Assembly (NCBI RefSeq): GCF_900102025.1 | Contig: NZ_FNAU01000001.1 | Span: 186,001 to 250,000 of the forward strand | Direction: 5' to 3' | Origin: Actinobaculum suis | Lineage (GTDB): Bacteria > Actinomycetota > Actinomycetes > Actinomycetales > Actinomycetaceae | DNA: 64,000 nt | In this document: positions 58,592-64,000 of the stretch, piece after piece | Layout of the letters: each line of letters starts with the position of its first letter | How positions within the stretch are numbered: the first letter of the stretch is position 1 | Program-made: the position numbers and the translations under genes | Notes under the pieces: generated by a model | Databases searched by the model: none | What the model was told of the DNA's origin: nothing | Seen by the model: only the letters and a program-made list of their open reading frames with translations

Positions 58592-59191
58592 CTAGTCAAA
58601 AATAGGCCCTGCCTCGCCACGCGAGCGCTTCAACTCGAAGAATCCAGGCGTCTTTGCCAGGGCAACACATCCGTCCCATAGATCGAGTGCCTCCTGCCCA
58701 TGCGGAGCCGGAGAAATAACCGGGCCAAAGAAAGCTACCTCGTCGAAGGCAATAACGGGCACGCCAACTTCATGCCCCACCCTGGCAAGTGCTTCTTGCG
58801 TGGATTCCCGCAAGGCGTTATCCCAGCGCTGGGCGTCATTGCCATAATTCGTGGGAATCCCCATGGCATCGAGTACTTCTGCGGCTACTTCCCAGCCGAA
58901 TACTCGGCCGTCGTTGTATACGGCTCTCCCGAAGTTCGTGTAGAACTCATCGAGCCGCGCATTGCCCTCGCATTCCGCAAGTTTCATGGTGAGCTGGGCA
59001 ATTTCCCGTAAGGTTCCCGTGCCCAGATGCGATTCTTGCCATTCCTTGTTGCCTTCGTTAAGAATGTCTAAGGAAAACGGCCGCCATCGCACCTCAAAGC
59101 CGCGCAACTGCGCCACTTCCTGCAACCATCGTGAAGTAATCCAGGTCCACGGACATGCCGTGTCAAACCAAAACTCGACTCTTGTGCTCAT
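58592..59191 (-). CDS. DsbA-family oxidoreductase, Rv2466c-like
   Basis: A 199-residue thioredoxin-fold protein of the actinobacterial group that includes the mycothiol-dependent nitroreductase Rv2466c. The N-terminal VEFWFDTACPWTWITSRWLQEV aligns with the active-site region, but the motif is CPWT, with one Cys, rather than CPWC. VGVPVIAFDEVAFFGPVISPAP contains the cis-Pro region (VPVI). A monothiol mechanism using mycothiol is plausible; that is inference. GGAAG lies about 9 bases before the ATG. It is convergent with pepO. Confidence 0.85.
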   Translation of the reverse strand: MSTRVEFWFDTACPWTWITSRWLQEVAQLRGFEVRWRPFSLDILNEGNKEWQESHLGTGTLREIAQLTMKLAECEGNARLDEFYTNFGRAVYNDGRVFGWEVAAEVLDAMGIPTNYGNDAQRWDNALRESTQEALARVGHEVGVPVIAFDEVAFFGPVISPAPHGQEALDLWDGCVALAKTPGFFELKRSRGEAGPIFD

Positions 59192-59575
59192 GATCTAAGT
59201 CTTCCACACCGCGACCTGTATGAGACCCAAGCCGCGTACACTCATTATTTGTAAAGGTGTCTCCCGCGGCTGGCTGTGTAGGAATCTCTTGGTATAGGTA
59301 TCTTTACGGTCATCTGCAGGAAAGATGCGTGGGTTAGTCTCGTGGAGGCCCTGCGGCTATCCGGGTAGGGATTGCTCGCCTTCGCGTGAATCGCGGAATT
59401 GGTGCTGATCAATATCCGTAATAGTGCCCGCACAAACCGCGGAATTGGTGGCAGCTGGTTTGCACGAAGCGACTAATTCCGCGAAATCGCCCGCGGGAGA
59501 TTTCGCGGCGGAAAACGGAAAAGAGTATAGGAAAACTCGGGCCAGGCGCCCGAGATCGGAAGGAGCGTTATTTAT
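59192..59575. other. pepN promoter region with dispersed elements
   Basis: There is no gene. Dispersed elements lie near 59388, 59434 and 59471, the first two in inverse orientation to the third, so copies two and three could pair. CGCCCGCGGGAGATTTCGCGG follows. A TATAGG near 59526 may be part of the pepN promoter. Confidence 0.5.
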
Positions 59576-62137
59576 ATGCCGGGTACAAACCTGACTCGTG
59601 CGGAAGCGGCGCAACGCGCGCAGCTTGTCAGCACCAAAACGTATCGGATCTATCTTGATCTTTCGGGTGATTCACCGGAAACTTTCAAGGCCGTCACGGA
59701 AATCGATTTTGACGCTACCCCCGGCGCCGCGACTTTCCTGGATCTGATTGCTGCTTCGGTGGAAAAGGCTACGCTCAACGGTGTGGATCTGGATCCTGCT
59801 CTTTACCAAGATTCGCGTTTTCCGCTGGAGAATTTGGCGGAGCATAACACGGTGCGGATCGAATCCACGCAGTTGTATTCGCGGACCGGCGAAGGTTTGC
59901 ACCGGTATGTAGATCCGGCGGACGGCGAGGTTTATCTCTACTCGCAGTTTGAGGTAGCGGACGCGCGGCGCGTGTATGCGAATTTTGAACAGCCTGATTT
60001 GAAGGCGCGTTTTGAGTTTACAGTTGATGCGCCGGCCGCGTGGCGCGTACTTTCGAATGCGAAGACCCCGGTGGCGCAGCCGCGCGCGGATCGGCCCGGG
60101 ATCGCGCGCTGGGAGTTCCCCGCTACCGACCCGATTTCTACGTATTTGACGGCCCTGGTTGCCGGTCCTTATGAGGGCGTGGAGGGCAAGCCTTATGTTT
60201 CTTCGGATGGACGCGAAATTCCGATGGGCGTGTATGCTCGCAAGTCTTTGGCGCCGTATCTCGATGCGGAAGAGATTTTCACCATCACCAAGCAGGGCTT
60301 CGAGTATTTCGAAAGTAACTATGGTCATCCGTATCCGTTCACTAAGTATGACCAGGTTTTCGCGCCGGAGTACAATGCGGGCGCCATGGAAAACGCGGGC
60401 TTGGTGACGATCGTCGAGACTTATGTGTGGCGCACGAAGCCGACGGCGGCGATTGTGGACCGGCGTGCTATCACGATCTTGCACGAACTGGCACACATGT
60501 GGTTTGGCGATTTGGTGACCATGAAGTGGTGGGACGACCTGTGGCTTAATGAGTCCTTCGCTGAGTTTATGAGCCATTTGGCGGCCGCCGAGAACACACG
60601 TTGGAAGGATGCGTGGACTACTTTCCTCGCTTCCGAAAAGACGTGGGCAATCCAGCAAGACCAGCTCCCTTCCACCCACCCTATTGCAGCTAATATTCGC
60701 GATATCGAAGACGTGCTCGTCAATTTCGATGGGATTACGTACGGCAAGGGTGCTTCGGTGCTCAAACAGCTGGTGAATTATGTTGGGTTGGAAGAGTTTT
60801 TGGCCGGGGTGCGTGCCTATATTGCCAAGCACAAGTGGGGCAATGCTACTTTGCAGGATCTGCTGAGCGAACTTGAAGTGGCTTCCGGGCGTGATCTTTC
60901 CGAGTGGACGAAGCTGTGGCTGCAAGAAGCTGGGGTGAACACGCTTACCGCAGACGTCACCTATGAAGATTCTGAGGTTTCTAGCTTCGCGATCGTGCAG
61001 AGTAATGATGAGAATTCTTCTTTGCGCCCCCACCGCCTTACGGTTACCGGTTACCAGCTTGACGATTCTACTTTCAAGCCGATTGTGAGCGCCGAAGTAG
61101 ACGTGGAGGGCGAACGGACTGAGGTGCCGGAATTTGTGGGTACCGATCCCGATTTCATTTTGTTGAACGACGGCGATTGGACTTATGCCAAATTGCGTTT
61201 CGACGAACGCTCCTTCCGCATGGCGACGGAGAATTTGGATGCTTTCTCTACCGGTTTGGAACGTGCCCTGTTCGTTTTCTCCGCCTGGGATATGGTCCGC
61301 GATGGCGAACTGGATGTTCACACTTATTCCGCGATTGCGTTGCAAACTCTGGCGGATGAATCAAATGGTACGGTGCTTCGCTATGTGATCTCCACGCTGG
61401 CTACCGCGGTGAATCTGTATTCGGATCCGGCTACACGTACGGAGCTGCGCACAGAGGTGGCACAAGGTTTGCTGGAAGCGGGTCTTGCTGTTGCTGCTGG
61501 TTCGGATGAGCAGAAACAAATTCTCGATAGCTTTATCCCGCTCGCGCAGTCCGCGCCCCAGCTGGATGCTTTGGAGGCCTGGTTGGGTGGCACGCAGGTC
61601 CCTGCCGGGTACGACGTCGACCAAGCTGTCCGCTGGCAGATTCTGGCGGCGTTGGCCGCTGTGGGCCGGGCCACGCGCGCTGATCTCGAAGCCGAATTTG
61701 CTGGCGACCAGTCTTCTTATGGCCAGATTGGGCTCGCCCGAGCGGAAGGTGCTTTGGCCGATGCGGCGGAGACGGCCCGGGTTTGGGACGAGATTCTGCA
61801 CCCAACTTCCAATACGCGCCAGCGTAATCTTGCTTTGGGCTTCAGTTCCACTAAACCGGAACTTTTAGTTCCCTACGTGGAGAAGTATTTTGCCGAGGCT
61901 GCCCGCATGTGGGAAGCCAATTCCGTGGAAATTGCGAGCAATATGCTTGAATATGCCTACCCGCTGTCCCTTTCGGGACGCACGGATCTGGGCGTAGACC
62001 TGCTGGCAGCTGGAGAGGAGTGGCTGGCAAACACGACCGCTGCCCCCGCAGCCAAGCGGCTTGTTTCCGAAGTGGTTTCGCAAACGCAACGCGCGGTGCG
62101 TAACCAGCAGATCGACGCCGCTCGCCACCAAGGCTAG
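59576..62137 (+). CDS. pepN: Aminopeptidase N
   Basis: An M1-family zinc aminopeptidase that removes N-terminal residues from peptides. It has 853 residues, as in actinobacterial PepN. GAMENAG is the exopeptidase motif. HELAHMWF holds zinc ligands H303 and H307 and general base E304, and E326 in LNESFAEF is the third ligand. The C-terminal helical ERAP1-like domain follows. GGAAGGAG lies 11 bases before the ATG. There is no signal peptide, so it is cytoplasmic. It probably finishes peptides released by Clp and the M13 peptidase. Confidence 0.97.
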   Translation: MPGTNLTRAEAAQRAQLVSTKTYRIYLDLSGDSPETFKAVTEIDFDATPGAATFLDLIAASVEKATLNGVDLDPALYQDSRFPLENLAEHNTVRIESTQLYSRTGEGLHRYVDPADGEVYLYSQFEVADARRVYANFEQPDLKARFEFTVDAPAAWRVLSNAKTPVAQPRADRPGIARWEFPATDPISTYLTALVAGPYEGVEGKPYVSSDGREIPMGVYARKSLAPYLDAEEIFTITKQGFEYFESNYGHPYPFTKYDQVFAPEYNAGAMENAGLVTIVETYVWRTKPTAAIVDRRAITILHELAHMWFGDLVTMKWWDDLWLNESFAEFMSHLAAAENTRWKDAWTTFLASEKTWAIQQDQLPSTHPIAANIRDIEDVLVNFDGITYGKGASVLKQLVNYVGLEEFLAGVRAYIAKHKWGNATLQDLLSELEVASGRDLSEWTKLWLQEAGVNTLTADVTYEDSEVSSFAIVQSNDENSSLRPHRLTVTGYQLDDSTFKPIVSAEVDVEGERTEVPEFVGTDPDFILLNDGDWTYAKLRFDERSFRMATENLDAFSTGLERALFVFSAWDMVRDGELDVHTYSAIALQTLADESNGTVLRYVISTLATAVNLYSDPATRTELRTEVAQGLLEAGLAVAAGSDEQKQILDSFIPLAQSAPQLDALEAWLGGTQVPAGYDVDQAVRWQILAALAAVGRATRADLEAEFAGDQSSYGQIGLARAEGALADAAETARVWDEILHPTSNTRQRNLALGFSSTKPELLVPYVEKYFAEAARMWEANSVEIASNMLEYAYPLSLSGRTDLGVDLLAAGEEWLANTTAAPAAKRLVSEVVSQTQRAVRNQQIDAARHQG

Positions 62138-62159
62138 GACCTAGTGCCGCTACTTGCGC

Positions 62160-62332
62160 GACGAGGGGCACTAATTCCGCGATAATTGTTCCAATATGTG
62201 CAACAGAAACCGCGGAATTGGTGCCCCTTCCGTTTTCTCATTTCTCACCAATTCCGCGGTTCTTGTTGCATATAGATTCGTACTAATTCCGCGGTTCTCG
62301 TTACCTATAGCGGCGTTGTTTTCGCGGAATTA
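62160..62332. repeat. Cluster of dispersed elements after pepN
   Basis: Five copies lie near 62170, 62206, 62248, 62281 and 62322 in both orientations; the second and third face each other around a GCCCCTTCCGTTTTC spacer. They occupy nearly the whole stretch between the pepN stop and its terminator. Confidence 0.9.
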
Positions 62333-62365
62333 GTGTGCCCCGGATTCTGAGAATCCGGGGCACAC
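62333..62365. terminator. Terminator after pepN
   Basis: GTGTGCCCCGGATTCT (62333-62348) and AGAATCCGGGGCACAC (62350-62365) form a near-continuous palindrome, followed by CTTCGTTTATTTTATTTT. It lies between convergent pepN and malQ. The last dispersed element shares its final bases (GTGTG) with the stem. Confidence 0.88.
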
Positions 62366-62496
62366 CTTCGTTTATTTTATTTTCTAGATACTTATCGCAC
62401 ACCAGATTCTCTTTGCGCGCCAGGCACTCCTAGCGCGCCTGGTACTTCTAGCACACCCGGCACGTCCCGCGCGTCTAGTACCCTCCGACCGCGTAT

Positions 62497-64000
62497 TTAG
62501 CCGTGGTATTTCGCGTATTCCTGCGTATACACATCCACGAGGGAGCGTAGCCGCGGATTGAGCGCGAGGTCTTCTACGAGTACCACGTTTTCGGTTCCGT
62601 CGGCCAGTGGGATCTTCCAGTTCGGATATTCCTGATGTGTTCCCGGCTGGTTTTGAATTCGCCGCTCTCCCACGGCATCTACCAAGGCGATCGACTGTAA
62701 TTCGCCAGCCGTTCGTGCCATAAACGCGTGCAAAGCTTCGATAACTTGCCGCTCGGTGGGATCCGTATCGGTAGCCACCAGGCCTTCCGCACGCAAAACT
62801 TCAATGAGCTTGGCGACTTCGTGCATCCAATCGTTGCGCGTCTTTTCAACCGGCTCCGTAAGGATTCCTAGCTGGTCGCGCAGTTCCACGTGTTCTCCTG
62901 CCAGGTAGCCGGCCAGCGGCGGCAAGTCGTGGGTGTCAACGGTAACCAAAGTATTCGAGCGGTATTCGGCCGGCCGGCGGAATTCGTCCCCGTTCTTTTC
63001 GAAGAGGACCACTGAGGTCCCAAAAATTCCTCGTTCGGCTAGGAAGCTACGCACTCGCGGTTCCACATTGCCCAGGTCTTCCCCAATTAGGAAAGCCCCG
63101 GCCCGGTAGGCCTCCAGCATGAGCACACCGATCATCGCCTCATGGTCGTAATACACATACGTTCCATCAAGCGGTTTCGCACCTTCGGGAATCCACCACA
63201 GTCGGAAGAATCCCATCACGTGGTCGACTCGTAAACCGCCAGCGTGGCGGAGTACTGTGCGTGCCATGTTGCGCAATGGTGCGTAGTGCAGCTTCGGAAG
63301 TTCTGCCGGGTTGAACGGTGGCTGACTCCAGTTTTGGCCCAGCTGGTTATACATGTCTGGCGGTGCACCGACCGTTACGCCGCGAGCGAAGGCCTGCGGC
63401 GTCGTCCACACGTCCGCACCCTTTGCCTTCACTCCAACCGCTAGGTCGTGCACGATTCCTATTCCCATACCGTCACGCCGAGAACGTTCCTGTGCGGCTC
63501 GCAATTGTTCGTCCAAAATCCACTGGCACCAGGCGAAGAAGTCGACGTCGTCCGCGAGGGTTTCGTGTTGCAAACGGGCCCCTGGGGTGTGCGGGCTTTC
63601 CAGGCCGGGTGGGAAGTCTTCCCCGTACTTTTCGTAGAGAGCACACCACAAAGCGAAGTTTTCCAGTCCTTGGCCTTCCCGTTCGCGATAGCGGGCGAAG
63701 GCGCGTTCGCGCGCGGGGCTCCGCGGTTCTTCGTAGATAACCCGCAGGGCTCGTTTCTTCGCTTCCCAAGAGGCATCCCGGTCGATATGGGTATTCTTTT
63801 GTGATTTTTCCTTGACCGGTTCGCCTGCCCAGGCGACGAGGGAGCGCCGTCCTGCGTCCATATACGCCACTTCCCGAATATCTTCCGGACGAATATAGAT
63901 CGGATTGAAGAATCGCCGCGATACGGGTAGGTAGGGCGAAGGTTCGAGAGGGGGTTCTGGTTCGGCCGCGTGCAAGGGATTGACCTGTACGAACTGTGCG
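62497..64000 (-). CDS. malQ: 4-alpha-glucanotransferase (amylomaltase), 5'-truncated by window
   Basis: Transfers maltooligosaccharide segments in glycogen/maltodextrin metabolism; GH77 family. The frame runs to the window edge without a start: residues QVNPLHAAEP and SPYLPVSRRFFNPIYI are internal to MalQ, so roughly the first 200 residues lie outside. LRVDHVMGFFRLWWIP has the nucleophile Asp, GEDLGNV the acid/base Glu and DTHDLPPLAGY the third carboxylate. The C-terminus NWKIPLAD is normal. It is a real edge truncation, not a pseudogene. No starch or maltose genes are nearby in the window. Confidence 0.95.
   Translation of the reverse strand, partial: AQFVQVNPLHAAEPEPPLEPSPYLPVSRRFFNPIYIRPEDIREVAYMDAGRRSLVAWAGEPVKEKSQKNTHIDRDASWEAKKRALRVIYEEPRSPARERAFARYREREGQGLENFALWCALYEKYGEDFPPGLESPHTPGARLQHETLADDVDFFAWCQWILDEQLRAAQERSRRDGMGIGIVHDLAVGVKAKGADVWTTPQAFARGVTVGAPPDMYNQLGQNWSQPPFNPAELPKLHYAPLRNMARTVLRHAGGLRVDHVMGFFRLWWIPEGAKPLDGTYVYYDHEAMIGVLMLEAYRAGAFLIGEDLGNVEPRVRSFLAERGIFGTSVVLFEKNGDEFRRPAEYRSNTLVTVDTHDLPPLAGYLAGEHVELRDQLGILTEPVEKTRNDWMHEVAKLIEVLRAEGLVATDTDPTERQVIEALHAFMARTAGELQSIALVDAVGERRIQNQPGTHQEYPNWKIPLADGTENVVLVEDLALNPRLRSLVDVYTQEYAKYHG

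Noticed and set aside
59672..61345. 557-residue open frame antisense to pepN
   Set aside because: It mirrors the codon pattern of pepN, has no recognisable domain and no ribosome site; a shadow of a GC-rich gene.

Overview
The window looks like the chromosome of a high-GC Gram-positive bacterium, most likely of the family Actinomycetaceae or a close relative. The pointers are a zinc-free, mycobacterial-type ribosomal protein L32, paired clpP1/clpP2 genes next to clpX, an actinobacterial-type translational T-box on ileS, a Rv2466c-like DsbA-family protein, an RpiB with Glu in the active site, and LPxTG pilins like those of Actinomyces and Corynebacterium. The species cannot be named from the sequence alone. 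No integrase, transposase, phage gene or CRISPR array was seen.

Layout. 0.2-5.3 kb: two LPxTG pilus genes (major pilin, large tip adhesin); the sortase is not in the window. 6-18 kb, all on the minus strand: a nucleoside uptake and salvage cluster, read from high to low coordinate as deoA, deoD, deoC, phosphopentomutase-like sugar mutase, BMP-family lipoprotein, ABC ATPase, two permeases and cdd. It imports nucleosides, deaminates cytidine, phosphorolyses nucleosides to (deoxy)ribose-1-phosphate and feeds the sugar into central metabolism. 18.9-29 kb: a secreted protein with two acid-phosphatase domains, ileS with a T-box leader, proC and valS. 29.7-34 kb: two paralogous long-chain acyl-CoA synthetases. 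34.5-44 kb: chorismate mutase, then the protein quality-control set clpX, clpP2, clpP1 and tig, with a secreted purple-acid-phosphatase-like protein between clpP1 and tig. 44-50.6 kb: acetyltransferase, an orphan LysR regulator, a 2-kb gene-free stretch, tRNA-Gly, tRNA-Pro, rpmF and a YigZ/IMPACT protein. 51-53 kb: cysteine synthesis (cysK, cysE) behind a short Cys-containing leader peptide and an attenuator-like terminator. 54-64 kb: rpiB, a DUF559 endonuclease-like protein, an M13 metallopeptidase, a DsbA-family protein, pepN and the 5'-truncated malQ.

The most striking feature is a very abundant short dispersed element, consensus ACYAATTCCGCGRTTTGYG. I count about 70 intact or degenerate copies in both orientations. 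It is in most intergenic gaps, singly, as inverted pairs able to form hairpins, and as arrays (ten copies at 18332-18572). It also lies inside reading frames (sugar mutase three times, deoD, proC, acyl-CoA synthetase, YigZ, M13 peptidase, phosphoesterase), where it is translated in frame. Many other tandem repeats with periods of 13, 17, 18, 21, 33, 34 and 37 bp also occupy the intergenic DNA or low-complexity protein tails. I do not know of a described function for the element.
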